In this document: piece by piece, positions 15,220-24,868 of the stretch
Layout of the letters: every line of letters starts with the position of its first letter
Position numbering within the stretch: the stretch's first letter is position 1
Origin: CBDEUK01 sp965250225
GTDB taxonomy: Bacteria; Pseudomonadota; Gammaproteobacteria; Eutrophobiales; Eutrophobiaceae
Reading direction: 5' to 3'
DNA: 64,000 bases
Assembly: GCA_965250225.1 (NCBI GenBank)
Contig: CBDFNQ010000022.1
Location: forward strand, 1-64,000
Notes under the pieces: model-generated
The model's database searches: none
Seen by the model: the letters and a program-made list of their open reading frames with translations, nothing else
What the model was told of the DNA's origin: nothing
Translations under genes and position numbers: made by a program

Positions 15220-17790
15220 ATGAGGCCTGATAAACTCACGACTAAATTCCAGATGGCTCTGGCAGATGCCCAGAGCATTGCTGTTGGTCGCGATCATCAA
15301 TTCATAGAACCCGTGCATGTGTTGTCTGCGATGCTGGCACAAGACGGAGCCACAATCTCACAGCTATTAAAGAATGCCGGATCTGATCTTACTCAATTAA
15401 AAGATCAGCTAAACACAGCACTGGGACGGATCCCGACTGTTTCTGGCAACGAAGGCAACATCCACATATCAAAAAACCTTGAGCGCATGCTCAATATCAC
15501 CGACAAAATGGCACAGGAAAGAGGCGATCAATATATCTCCAGTGAATTATTTATTCTGGCTGCGATGGGTGACAAAAATGAACTCGGTGAACTGATCAAA
15601 AAAAGTGGTACCACACAAAAACGCATTGAAGATGCCATTCAAAAAATCCGTGGCGGGGAATCGGTAACCGATCCCAATGCCGAAGAACATCGCCAGGCCC
15701 TGGAAAAATATACCATAGACCTCACTGCGCGCGCTGAATCCGGCAAACTCGATCCGGTCATTGGCCGTGATGAGGAAATCCGTCGAACGATTCAGGTCCT
15801 GCAACGACGCACGAAAAATAATCCTGTCTTGATTGGCGAACCCGGTGTTGGAAAAACAGCCATCGTAGAAGGCCTGGCGCAACGTATCATCAATGGCGAG
15901 GTACCAGACGCTTTAAAGAGTAAACGCTTACTTTCACTAGACTTGTCAGCACTTATAGCTGGAGCAAAGTTTCGTGGTGAATTTGAGGAACGTTTAAAAG
16001 CAGTTTTAAACGATCTTTCTAAACAGGAAGGCCAGATTATTCTATTCATCGATGAGGTTCATACGATGGTGGGTGCTGGCGCTGCCGAAGGTGCGATGGA
16101 CGCAGGGAATATGCTTAAACCGGCTCTGGCACGTGGTGAGTTACATTGTGTTGGTGCCACAACACTGAATGAATATCGCGATAATATTGAAAAGGACGCT
16201 GCGCTCGAAAGACGTTTTCAGAAAATCCTGGTCAATGAGCCGAGTGTGGAAGATACCATTGCTATCTTGCGCGGACTCAAAGAACGTTACGAAGTGCATC
16301 ATAATGTTCAAATCACCGATCCTGCCATTGTTGCGGCTGCTACCTTGTCTCATCGGTATATCTCCGATCGTCAACTGCCTGACAAGGCAATTGATCTGAT
16401 TGATGAATCTGCCAGTCGTATCAGTATTGAAATTGATTCCAAACCGGAAAGTATGGATCGACTGGAACGGCGATTGATCCAGATGAAAATAGAGCGTGAA
16501 GCCTTAAAAAAAGAAACCGATGCAGCCTCAAAAAAACGTCTCGATGATCTACAGGAAGAAATTAAAAAAATAGAACGTGAATTTTCTGATCTGGAAGAGA
16601 TCTGGATTTCTGAAAAAGCCGCTTTGCAAGGCACTCACAATATTAAGGAAAAACTCGAAAAAACCCGTCAGGAATTTGAAGCCGCACAAAGAGCCGGTGA
16701 TTTAAGTCGAATGTCTGAACTGCAGTACGGAGTGATCCCGGGACTGGAAAAACAACTCGATATGGCAGCTCAAGCTGAGATGCAGGATATGAAGCTATTG
16801 AGAAACAAGGTCACTGAAAATGAAATTGCTGAGGTTGTTTCAAAATGGACCGGTATTCCAGTTGCCAAGATGTTGTCTGGTGAAAAAGAAAAATTACTGC
16901 ATCTGGAAGATGCCTTACACCAACGTGTCGTTGGTCAGGACGAAGCAATCAATGCTGTTGCTGATGCGATCCGACGTTCCAGAGCAGGGTTATCCGATCC
17001 CAATCGTCCGAATGGTTCCTTCATGTTTCTAGGGCCTACCGGGGTTGGTAAAACCGAGCTTTGTAAGAGTCTGGCGGAATTTTTATTCGACACAGAAGAG
17101 GCCATGGTGCGTATCGATATGTCGGAATATATGGAAAAACACTCTGTTGCCCGTCTGATTGGCGCACCACCTGGCTATGTGGGTTACGATGCCGGTGGGC
17201 TCCTGACTGAGGCGATCCGTCGACGTCCCTATTCTCTGGTATTACTCGATGAAGTTGAAAAGGCTCATCCTGATATCTTCAATGTCCTGTTACAGGTACT
17301 TGATGATGGACGTTTGACCGATGGCCAGGGACGAACAGTAGATTTTCGTAATACGATCATTGTCATGACGTCAAATCTTGGTTCGGAATTAATCCATACC
17401 ATGTCGAATAATGATGAGTATGGAACAATGAAAGAGACCGTTTTAGAGGTCGTTGGCCAGCATTTTCGGCCTGAATTTATTAATAGAATCGATGAACTTG
17501 TAGTCTTCCATGCATTACAAAAAAATCAAATCAGGGCGATAACCGATGTCCAGATCCAACGACTTGAAAAACGCCTGTCAGAACAGGAAATACAGATCCA
17601 GATCTCGGAAAAAGCCAGGGATTTCATCGGTGATGCTGGCTTCGATCCGGTTTATGGTGCCAGGCCCTTAAAAAGAGCAATTCAAAATTATCTTGAGTCA
17701 CCATTGGCCAGAGCAATACTGTCTGGACAATACGTTCCTGGTGACAATATTAATGTCGATTTGAAAGGCGGTAAATTACTCTTTGACTAA
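15220..17790 (+). CDS. clpB: ATP-dependent disaggregase ClpB
   Basis: 856 residues, full length. An N-terminal double Clp repeat spans 1-145. AAA domain 1 has Walker A GEPGVGKT (206-213) and LFIDEVHTMVGAG. The coiled-coil middle domain (about 410-525) separates ClpB from ClpA/ClpC. AAA domain 2 has GPTGVGKTELCKSLAEF and LLDEVEKAHPD, with the arginine-finger region and a C-terminal small domain. ClpB threads aggregated proteins together with DnaK. There is no ClpP-docking loop. A sigma-32-type promoter and AAGGAG lie upstream. The 226 bases after it contain no clear terminator. Confidence 0.95.
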   Translation: MRPDKLTTKFQMALADAQSIAVGRDHQFIEPVHVLSAMLAQDGATISQLLKNAGSDLTQLKDQLNTALGRIPTVSGNEGNIHISKNLERMLNITDKMAQERGDQYISSELFILAAMGDKNELGELIKKSGTTQKRIEDAIQKIRGGESVTDPNAEEHRQALEKYTIDLTARAESGKLDPVIGRDEEIRRTIQVLQRRTKNNPVLIGEPGVGKTAIVEGLAQRIINGEVPDALKSKRLLSLDLSALIAGAKFRGEFEERLKAVLNDLSKQEGQIILFIDEVHTMVGAGAAEGAMDAGNMLKPALARGELHCVGATTLNEYRDNIEKDAALERRFQKILVNEPSVEDTIAILRGLKERYEVHHNVQITDPAIVAAATLSHRYISDRQLPDKAIDLIDESASRISIEIDSKPESMDRLERRLIQMKIEREALKKETDAASKKRLDDLQEEIKKIEREFSDLEEIWISEKAALQGTHNIKEKLEKTRQEFEAAQRAGDLSRMSELQYGVIPGLEKQLDMAAQAEMQDMKLLRNKVTENEIAEVVSKWTGIPVAKMLSGEKEKLLHLEDALHQRVVGQDEAINAVADAIRRSRAGLSDPNRPNGSFMFLGPTGVGKTELCKSLAEFLFDTEEAMVRIDMSEYMEKHSVARLIGAPPGYVGYDAGGLLTEAIRRRPYSLVLLDEVEKAHPDIFNVLLQVLDDGRLTDGQGRTVDFRNTIIVMTSNLGSELIHTMSNNDEYGTMKETVLEVVGQHFRPEFINRIDELVVFHALQKNQIRAITDVQIQRLEKRLSEQEIQIQISEKARDFIGDAGFDPVYGARPLKRAIQNYLESPLARAILSGQYVPGDNINVDLKGGKLLFD

Positions 17791-18016
17791 ATATATACTT
17801 AAAATATTTGCTAAATAATGAGTATAAACAATTGAAATAACTTATAATTTTTGCTTTAATTTATGAGTTAAATGAATGCTGTTCCAATACCCTACATTTA
17901 TACAGCTGGCCACGGGGCGGTATGTGATGTGAGCTGCAATTATTAAGACCGGGAATTGGTAATTTTACCGGGATACACTAAGATTTAGCATCTGTCTGAG
18001 GAGTACAGAATCAGTC
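17791..18016. other. Intergenic region clpB-pilB
   Basis: AT-rich 226 bases with a small inverted repeat (GGTAATTTTACC) near 17957 and GGAG at 18000 before the pilB start. I see no gene and no convincing sigma-54 site. A promoter for pilBCD is expected here but I cannot place it. Confidence 0.4.
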
Positions 18017-19735
18017 ATGGTAGCATCAGCAAAACAAACACATCTGAGCGGATTGGCTCGCAAGCTGGTTACTGACGGCTTACTAGAGGAAGCTGTCGCA
18101 CTGGATGCCTATAAAAATGCACAAAAAGCTAAACAACCCTTCGTTGCTTATCTGGTAGAACATGGCCTGGCTCCGAGCGATAAGATTGCCCTGGCGGCGG
18201 CTAATGAATTTGGCGCGCCATTAGTTGATATTAATTGTTTTGACATCGATCCGGACGTTACTACCTTACTCAAAGAAGAGATGATTCAAAAACACCATGC
18301 CTTGCCGTTATTCAAACGCGGTTCACGACTGTTCATCGCTCTGTCTGATCCAACGAATCTACAGGCCCTGGATGAAATCAAGTTTGCTGTTGGTATGGCT
18401 ACCGAGGCCATCCTGGTTGAAGAAGATAAGCTGGCAAAAGTCATTGTAAAAGCTCTGGATGATGCCGATGGTGGCCTGGTTGATCTGGATGCGGATGATT
18501 TTGACGATCTCGACGGGCTTGAGGTTGCCGATGAAGGTGGGAATCAGAAAGATGATGACAGTGATGTTGATGATGCACCGGTAGTACGTTTTATTAATAA
18601 ACTGTTACTGGATGCGATTAAAAAAGGCGCTTCTGATCTCCACTTTGAACCTTATGAAAAATACTATCGCGTCCGTCTTCGTATTGATGGTGTGTTGGAA
18701 GAAGTCGCCAAACCACCCTTGGCAATGTCAAACAAAATGACGGCTCGTATCAAAGTCATGTCACGTCTAGATGTCTCTGAACGCCGTGTTCCTCAGGATG
18801 GCCGCATAAAATTAAAGTTATCAAAAAACAAATCCATCGATTTCCGTGTGAGTACCTGTCCAACTTTGTTTGGTGAAAAAACCGTTATGCGTATTCTGGA
18901 TTCGGATGCCGCTGCACTACAAATTGACCAACTCGGATATGAAGATTTCCAGAAAGAACTATTTCTGAAAAATCTAATGAAACCCTACGGCATGTTCCTG
19001 GTCACTGGACCCACTGGCAGTGGTAAAACGGTTTCGCTGTATACCGGCATTAATATCCTGAATAAAGTTGATATAAATATTTCAACCGCCGAAGACCCAG
19101 TGGAAATTAACCTTGCTGGTGTCAATCAGGTTCAGGTCGATGAACGTACTGGTATGACATTTCCAAAGGCACTTAAGGCTTTTTTACGACAGGATCCGGA
19201 TATTATTCTAGTTGGTGAGATTCGAGATATAGAAACTGCATCAATTGCTGTAAAAGCAGCACAAACAGGGCACATGGTTATGTCTACACTGCATACCAAT
19301 GATGGTCCTCAAACACTCACACGTTTGCAAGACATGGGCATACAGGCTTTTGCAGTAGCTACAACAATCAACCTAATAACGGCACAACGTCTCTGTCGGC
19401 GACTCCATCCAGACTACAGAGTCCCTGTTGAAATGCCAGAGGATGCCTTGCTTAAAGAAGGTTTTAGCAAAAAAGATATCAAAGAAGGATTTACCATTTT
19501 CGAACCAGGTGAAGGAAGTGACTGTCCAAGTGGCTACAAAGGTCGTGCTGGTATTTATCAAGTCATGCCCATTTCGGATGCTATGAAACGTTTAATCATA
19601 GAAGGTTCCAATTCCGTGCAACTGGCGGATCAAGCACTAACTGAAGGTTTTTGGGATATTCGAAAATCCGGGCTTGAAAAGGTGAAAACTGGCGTCACAA
19701 GCCTGACTGAAATCAATCGCGTAACCGTCGAGTAA
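18017..19735 (+). CDS. pilB: Type IV pilus extension ATPase PilB
   Basis: 572 residues. An N-terminal T2SSE_N/MshEN-type domain (1-150) is followed by an acidic linker rich in Asp (about 152-190). The secretion ATPase core has Walker A GPTGSGKT at 331-338, an Asp box, and Walker B DPDIILVGEIRD. TGHMVMSTLHTND is the histidine box. PilB powers pilin addition on the cytoplasmic side with PilC. The usual zinc tetracysteine (CxxC...CxxC) is reduced: only LCRRLH and SDCPSG keep one Cys each. pilC starts 5 bases downstream. Confidence 0.93.
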   Translation: MVASAKQTHLSGLARKLVTDGLLEEAVALDAYKNAQKAKQPFVAYLVEHGLAPSDKIALAAANEFGAPLVDINCFDIDPDVTTLLKEEMIQKHHALPLFKRGSRLFIALSDPTNLQALDEIKFAVGMATEAILVEEDKLAKVIVKALDDADGGLVDLDADDFDDLDGLEVADEGGNQKDDDSDVDDAPVVRFINKLLLDAIKKGASDLHFEPYEKYYRVRLRIDGVLEEVAKPPLAMSNKMTARIKVMSRLDVSERRVPQDGRIKLKLSKNKSIDFRVSTCPTLFGEKTVMRILDSDAAALQIDQLGYEDFQKELFLKNLMKPYGMFLVTGPTGSGKTVSLYTGINILNKVDINISTAEDPVEINLAGVNQVQVDERTGMTFPKALKAFLRQDPDIILVGEIRDIETASIAVKAAQTGHMVMSTLHTNDGPQTLTRLQDMGIQAFAVATTINLITAQRLCRRLHPDYRVPVEMPEDALLKEGFSKKDIKEGFTIFEPGEGSDCPSGYKGRAGIYQVMPISDAMKRLIIEGSNSVQLADQALTEGFWDIRKSGLEKVKTGVTSLTEINRVTVE

Positions 19736-19740
19736 AAATT

Positions 19741-20958
19741 ATGGCTAAGGCAGTAATCAAGAAAAATATGTTCCTGTGGGAAGGACAGGATAAATCAGGT
19801 AAACGGGTCAAGGGAGAAATGACGGGGCAAAGCGATGCCCTTGTCAAAGCCACATTGAGACGTCAAGGGATCAAGCCACTTAAGGTCAAAAAGAAGCCCA
19901 AACCACTGTTTGCTAAAAAACAGAAAATCACCTCAAAAGACATCACGGTTTTTAGTCGCCAACTGGCAACCATGATTTCATCTGGCGTACCTTTAGTACA
20001 GGCTTTTGAAATTGTCGGTCGTGGTCATGAAAATCTCAGTATGCAAGAACTCATACTCGGAGTAAAAACAGACGTTGAAGCAGGTAATAACCTGACAGAG
20101 GCCTTGCGTAAACATCCCCTTCAATTTAATGATCTCTACTGTAACCTGGTTCAGGCAGGTGAACAGGCCGGTATTCTGGAAGCCATACTACACAAGATTG
20201 CAATATACATGGAAAAAACCGAGGCTTTGAAATCCAAAATTAAATCTGCGCTATTTTATCCAACAGCGGTGATTGTCGTTGCTTTTATCATTGTCTCTAT
20301 CCTTATGATCTTTGTGATCCCAATGTTCAAGACATTATTTGATGACTTTGGTGCAGATCTACCGGCACTAACACAAATACTGATAGATATGTCTAACTGG
20401 TTTGTAAATTACTGGTGGCTAATGCTGGCAATAATTATCGGAGTGGTAGTCGGTTTCATAGAGGGTAAAAGACGCTCACAAAAATTTGCCCATTTCCTGG
20501 ATCGGTGGTCGTTAAAATTACCTGTCATTGGCCTAATTCTGGAAAAATCTGCTATCGCCAGATTTTCCCGCACACTGGAAACCATGTTTGCAGCAGGTAC
20601 CCCTCTGGTTGAATCCATGACCTCAGTGGCGGGGGCTTGTGGCAATATTGTCTTTCACGATGCCACGTTGAAAATGCGTGATGAAATCTCTACCGGAACC
20701 CAATTACAATCCGCAATGAGAGATTCCCAGCTATTTCCAAACATGGTTGTACAAATGGTTGCGATTGGTGAAGAATCCGGTGCCATAGATACTATGCTGG
20801 GTAAAGTAGCTGACTGGTATGAGCAGGAAGTGGATGATGCTGTTGAGGCCTTAACGAGTTTGCTCGAACCAATGATCATGGCATTTCTTGGTGTGGTCAT
20901 CGGTGGTATTGTTGTTGGTATGTATTTACCAATATTCAAACTGGGCTCCGTTGTATAA
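19741..20958 (+). CDS. pilC: Type IV pilus inner-membrane platform protein PilC
   Basis: 405-residue GspF-family protein with two repeated cytoplasmic T2SSF domains, each with a membrane segment after it (about 175-200, 222-242 and 375-400). Markers include FSRQLATMISSGVPLVQAFE, YCNLVQAGEQAGILEAIL and, in the second copy, FSRTLETMFAAGTPLVESM and MVAIGEESGAIDTML. PilC anchors the pilus base and couples PilB and PilT to pilin movement. Second gene of pilB-pilC-pilD. Confidence 0.94.
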   Translation: MAKAVIKKNMFLWEGQDKSGKRVKGEMTGQSDALVKATLRRQGIKPLKVKKKPKPLFAKKQKITSKDITVFSRQLATMISSGVPLVQAFEIVGRGHENLSMQELILGVKTDVEAGNNLTEALRKHPLQFNDLYCNLVQAGEQAGILEAILHKIAIYMEKTEALKSKIKSALFYPTAVIVVAFIIVSILMIFVIPMFKTLFDDFGADLPALTQILIDMSNWFVNYWWLMLAIIIGVVVGFIEGKRRSQKFAHFLDRWSLKLPVIGLILEKSAIARFSRTLETMFAAGTPLVESMTSVAGACGNIVFHDATLKMRDEISTGTQLQSAMRDSQLFPNMVVQMVAIGEESGAIDTMLGKVADWYEQEVDDAVEALTSLLEPMIMAFLGVVIGGIVVGMYLPIFKLGSVV

Positions 20959-20999
20959 GCATTCAACTTGTCCAAATTTTTTACGGATGATCGTCAATC

Positions 21000-21878
21000 A
21001 TGGCTTTGTTAAGTCTGCTTGAGAACTCCACAGTATTCCTTTTGAGTATGATATTTGTTGTCGGCCTTCTTGTCGGCAGTTTCCTCAATGTCGTTATATA
21101 TCGTTTGCCTGTTATGCTAAACAGGCAATGGCGGGAAGAATGTTGTGACTTTCTGGCTATTGATAATCCTGAGAATACAGATAACGGAAGTTTTAATTTA
21201 AGCATACCTCGCTCCACGTGTCCCGGCTGCGGGCATAAAATTACCGCACTTGAAAACATACCGATCCTAAGCTATCTATTTTTAAAAGGGCGTTGCTCTA
21301 ACTGTTCAACAAAGATTTCAATTCGTTATCCTGCCATTGAATTGCTCAGTGGTATTCTCTCATTGGTTTGTGCCTGGTATTTTGGATTCAGCTATCAGAC
21401 ACTACTATTAATGATCCTCTCCTGGACTTTGATATGTTTGACGATGATCGATTATGAACATCAGTTATTGCCAGACGATCTCACCTTACCTGTGCTTTGG
21501 TTGGGAATCATCTGTAATTATTTCGGTATATTTACCGATCTAAATTCATCCATTCTCGGCGCTGTTTTTGGTTACCTCGCTTTTTGGTCTGTTTACATGG
21601 GATTCAAATTACTCACAGGAAAAGAAGGCATGGGACATGGTGATTTTAAATTATTAGCCATGCTGGGTGCCTGGCTTGGATGGCAACTCTTACCAGTCAT
21701 TATTATTCTTTCTTCATTAATCGGTGCTGTGGTAGGTATTTCACTCATATCATTTACTTCTCATACAAAATCTAAACCCATACCTTTTGGGCCATACATA
21801 GCGATTGCCGGTTGGGTAGCTATCTTTTGGGGCAAACAAATTACAGATATCTACCTTAATTGGTCGCAACTTGGATGA
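21000..21878 (+). CDS. pilD: Prepilin leader peptidase / N-methyltransferase PilD
   Basis: 292-residue polytopic membrane aspartyl protease. The first loop holds the zinc motif CPGC...CSNC. The two catalytic aspartates lie in TMIDYEHQLLPDD and GMGHGDFKLLAMLG. It cleaves the leader of PilA-type prepilins after Gly and methylates the new N-terminal Phe. Its stop codon overlaps the ATG of coaE (ATGA), as in Pseudomonas. Confidence 0.94.
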   Translation: MALLSLLENSTVFLLSMIFVVGLLVGSFLNVVIYRLPVMLNRQWREECCDFLAIDNPENTDNGSFNLSIPRSTCPGCGHKITALENIPILSYLFLKGRCSNCSTKISIRYPAIELLSGILSLVCAWYFGFSYQTLLLMILSWTLICLTMIDYEHQLLPDDLTLPVLWLGIICNYFGIFTDLNSSILGAVFGYLAFWSVYMGFKLLTGKEGMGHGDFKLLAMLGAWLGWQLLPVIIILSSLIGAVVGISLISFTSHTKSKPIPFGPYIAIAGWVAIFWGKQITDIYLNWSQLG

Positions 21879-22489
21879 ACAAACTCTTGCGAGTCGGCTT
21901 AACTGGCGGAATTGGCAGTGGGAAAACAACTGTATGCAATTACTTTATCAAACACGATGTACCTATTATTGATGCGGATATCATTTCAAGGAAGGTAGTT
22001 GAACCCGGAGCACCAGGACTGAATAATATTATCAAAGAATTTGGCACTTCTGTTCTTACAAAAAATCATCAGTTGGATCGGGTGCTTCTGCGTAAACTTA
22101 TCTTTAATAATTTTGAACAGCGTGAAAAATTAAATTCAATCTTGCATCCACTTATTTACAAAGAAATAGATCGGCAAATCTACACTCTTTCAGCTCCCTA
22201 CTGTATTATTTCGATTCCGCTATTGATTGAAACCGGAGGGGATAAATATGTAGACAGAATACTGCTGGTTGATACAGAAGTAGAGTCTCAGTTAGAACGA
22301 GCAAGCGCTCGTGATGACTCTGATCAGACACAGATCGGCAAGATTGTTCACTCACAAACCAGTCGGGAATCTCGTCTCAGTGTTGTAGATGACATCATTA
22401 ACAATGATGGAAACCTTGAAGAATTAGAGAAGTGTGTTGACAATTTACACCAGTTTTATCTTGATTTAGCCAAAAAGACTGCGCATTAA
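21875..22489 (+). CDS. coaE: Dephospho-CoA kinase
   Basis: 204 residues from the ATG at 21875, which overlaps the pilD stop; an upstream TTG is less likely. The P-loop GLTGGIGSGKTT lies at the N terminus. DADIISRKVVEPG and LNSILHPLIYKEI are CoaE signatures, followed by IPLLIETGG. It catalyses the last step of coenzyme A synthesis, phosphorylating the 3'-hydroxyl of dephospho-CoA. Confidence 0.93.
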   Translation: MNKLLRVGLTGGIGSGKTTVCNYFIKHDVPIIDADIISRKVVEPGAPGLNNIIKEFGTSVLTKNHQLDRVLLRKLIFNNFEQREKLNSILHPLIYKEIDRQIYTLSAPYCIISIPLLIETGGDKYVDRILLVDTEVESQLERASARDDSDQTQIGKIVHSQTSRESRLSVVDDIINNDGNLEELEKCVDNLHQFYLDLAKKTAH

Positions 22490-22560
22490 ATCACATATGG
22501 ATTTGCCAGTTTTGTTTAAAAAGCTGGAAAATATGTTAATTTCCCGATATTTTAACCATC

Positions 22561-23334
22561 GTGCAAAAACATATCATTTATGAACAACCACTGAACGAGC
22601 GGATCCGCACTTTTCTTCGGCTTGAATTTCTGTTCGACACCATAAAACAGCGCCGCGACGGAACAACTCAAATCGATAGCCGCGATACTATCGAAGCAAT
22701 GATTGATGTTATTGAATTGCTCTCTCGTTTCGATATTAAAAGAGAACTCATCAAGGAACTCGAAAGGCATATTAATTCATTGACATTATTGGTTGAAAAT
22801 CCAAATGTCGATCAGAAACAATTAAATACATTCCTGACAGAAATACATCAACATCTTAGTCGATTACACGATCCTGGTTTCCAACCAGGCAAACTGTTTT
22901 CAAAACATGAACTCCTCGTTTCGGTAAAACAACGGAGTGTCATAACAGGCGGATGTTGTAATTTTGATTTACCCAATTATCACCACTGGTTAAATAAGCC
23001 TGTTGCTACACGGATGGAACTGATGGATGAATTATATACTGATATTGAAGTTTTAGATAAATCCATAATACTTTCACTGCATATTTTAAGAAACAGCAGT
23101 TCTCCTACTGACGAAACAGCTGAATCAGGTTTCTTTCAAAAGAACATTGGTCCAAAACTCTTTTGTCGAATGTTGCAAATAATATTACCGAAAGATTCTG
23201 ATTGTTACCCTGAAATAAGTGCCGGGAAACATCGTTTTTCAATCCGCTTTATGAAACAGGATAATACTGCTGAAAGACCGACTCAAACAGATGATGATGT
23301 GGAATTTAAACTATCTTGTTGCTTATCATCGTAA
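22561..23334 (+). CDS. zapD: Cell division protein ZapD
   Basis: 257 residues with a GTG start. The N terminus (YEQPLNERIRTFLRLEFLF) is a clear ZapD (DUF1342) signature, followed by an alpha-helical domain and a beta-rich C-terminal domain (GCCNFDLPNYHHWL). ZapD binds the FtsZ C-terminal tail and bundles filaments at the Z-ring. yacG starts 4 bases after its stop. Confidence 0.92.
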   Translation: MQKHIIYEQPLNERIRTFLRLEFLFDTIKQRRDGTTQIDSRDTIEAMIDVIELLSRFDIKRELIKELERHINSLTLLVENPNVDQKQLNTFLTEIHQHLSRLHDPGFQPGKLFSKHELLVSVKQRSVITGGCCNFDLPNYHHWLNKPVATRMELMDELYTDIEVLDKSIILSLHILRNSSSPTDETAESGFFQKNIGPKLFCRMLQIILPKDSDCYPEISAGKHRFSIRFMKQDNTAERPTQTDDDVEFKLSCCLSS

Positions 23335-23338
23335 TATT

Positions 23339-23524
23339 ATGAAAAAATCCTGCCCTACTTGCTCTCAAGAAACAAACATCAAGCCGGATAATAAATTTCG
23401 TCCTTTTTGTTCTGAACGATGTCGTCTAATCGATCTCGGAGATTGGCTGACGGAAAATAATAGTATACCTACTGATGAACAGGAAGTTCAGGAAACTGAT
23501 TTTAGTTCGCAAATTGAACATTAA
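23339..23524 (+). CDS. yacG: DNA gyrase inhibitor YacG (zinc-binding)
   Basis: 61 residues from ATG 23339, four bases after zapD; longer in-frame starts would overlap zapD. The zinc site is C5, C8, C24, C28 (KSCPTCS...FCSERCRLIDLGDWL), followed by an acidic tail. E. coli YacG binds GyrB and blocks DNA binding by gyrase. The zapD-yacG pair is a standard gammaproteobacterial unit. Confidence 0.92.
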   Translation: MKKSCPTCSQETNIKPDNKFRPFCSERCRLIDLGDWLTENNSIPTDEQEVQETDFSSQIEH

Positions 23525-23555
23525 TAATAGAAGAAACAACATTGTCTCTAATTAT

Positions 23556-23745
23556 TTAGGAAAACTCTGATTAAGTCAGAATTTCCTGTGGTACATAGGC
23601 AAGGATTGCTCGGCTTTGGCTGAAAAATTTGTTCCAGACATTTTTACCCGAATATCTCCTATATTCGTCCCGACGTCACTCTACCCCATCCTTGGGGTCG
23701 TCCGGACAATCCTGTTGCATTTCCTCCTTCCATGGAGGTCATATG
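23556..23745. repeat. Composite repeat region downstream of yacG
   Basis: It begins with 'TTAGGAAAACTCTGATTAAGT' (about 23556-23576), closely similar to 'AAGGAACTTCTGATTAAGT' just before the MITE-like copy at 4962. It ends with 'ggacaatcctgttgcatttcctcc' and a 'tccatgga' palindrome (about 23696-23742), the inverted relative of 7041-7077. In between is GC-richer palindromic sequence. The 324 bases between yacG and the next gene contain no credible gene. Confidence 0.6.
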
Positions 23746-23823
23746 CCGACATTATCAATACGTTATTGATAATGAAAGAAAACTAAAAATCACATTTATC
23801 TCAACGGATGGAGTGTATGCAAT

Positions 23824-23844
23824 GCAATCGCCCGGAGCGATTGC
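23824..23844 (-). terminator. Hairpin after the Nudix/ThiE gene, possible terminator
   Basis: A perfect 8-bp inverted repeat, GCAATCGC/GCGATTGC, around CCGGA. It lies 5 bases beyond the end of the minus-strand gene at 23849. There is no strong T-run, so termination is uncertain. Confidence 0.4.
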
Positions 23845-23848
23845 TGCG

Positions 23849-24856
23849 TTAGTTTTCGCTCTCTGACAAGCCATGAATGGCCTTGTTCAGAGGTTCCTCA
23901 GTGCGATTCCAAAACCCACTGATCATAGCCAAACCCTGCCCACCATGGCTCCAGCAATCCTGAAGGTCATCCAATGTCATTCCACCCAGAGCATAAACGG
24001 GCAAATTGACACTTTCCACGAACTCATTAAAACGTTCCCAACCAATACCTTTTGACTCGGGATGTGTATTTGTTACTTTTACTGGCCCAAGCAATATCAC
24101 ATCAACATCGATTTCGATTGCTTTATTAATTTCTTGTTCATTATGGCAAGAAGCACTTAGTAACTTTTGATTATTTACTGGACGTTGTTGTTGCTCCAAT
24201 AATAATTTACTCGTTAAATGCAATCCATCAAATTCTATATTCGCTACAACAGTTGGCTCTGCATTAATAATTAGACTGGTCTTATATTGATTACAAATAA
24301 TAGTTATTTTATCAATCAATTGTTTATAACAATTAGCGGGTTTTTGTTTGCTACGAAATTGCATGAGTTTACAACCAGATTTCAAAATATCTTCTAGTCT
24401 GGACATGAATAAATCCTCATCATATAAAGCAGGGTCAGGTGTAATAAAGTAGAGTGCTGGTAAATTTATCGCTGAAATTATTGGAATATTTGCAGCTGGA
24501 AATTGTGTTGGATCGAGTAAATTTTTATTTAACCATAGGATATCTTGCCCTTCACATCCTTTAACCTCTCCAGACCACGAATCTATTTTCCATACATCTA
24601 ATAACACTGAATAATCGGGATAATCGTGTTTAATTTTAATTAATGGTCTTTTCGATATAACCTTTATGTCAAGCTCTTCATTAATCTCACGTATGAGTGC
24701 CTGACTGACAGTTTCGTAAGATTTTAATTTTCCGCCGGGAAATTCCCACAGGCCTCCCTGATCTTTATGTAAGTGGCGTTTTGATATTAATATCTCATTA
24801 TTATTATTTTCTATAACACCCACTGCGACATGAAGATAAGCATTTTGTTTACTCAT
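23849..24856 (-). CDS. Nudix hydrolase (MutT) fused to a thiamine-phosphate-synthase-like domain
   Basis: 335 residues. The N-terminal 130 residues form a MutT-type Nudix domain with FPGGKL and REINEELDI in the Nudix box, expected to remove 8-oxo-dGTP. The C-terminal part (about 140-330) is a ThiE/TenI-like TIM barrel (LMQFRSKQ; SASCHNEQEINKA; LLGPVKVTNTHPESKGIGW; PVYALGGM). The same fusion, Nudix family hydrolase/ThiE-like, is common beside argJ and secA in gammaproteobacteria. Whether the barrel makes thiamine phosphate is unknown. It is 12 bases downstream of argJ. Confidence 0.87.
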   Translation of the reverse strand: MSKQNAYLHVAVGVIENNNNEILISKRHLHKDQGGLWEFPGGKLKSYETVSQALIREINEELDIKVISKRPLIKIKHDYPDYSVLLDVWKIDSWSGEVKGCEGQDILWLNKNLLDPTQFPAANIPIISAINLPALYFITPDPALYDEDLFMSRLEDILKSGCKLMQFRSKQKPANCYKQLIDKITIICNQYKTSLIINAEPTVVANIEFDGLHLTSKLLLEQQQRPVNNQKLLSASCHNEQEINKAIEIDVDVILLGPVKVTNTHPESKGIGWERFNEFVESVNLPVYALGGMTLDDLQDCWSHGGQGLAMISGFWNRTEEPLNKAIHGLSESEN

Positions 24857-24868
24857 ATTCTCATGTAG

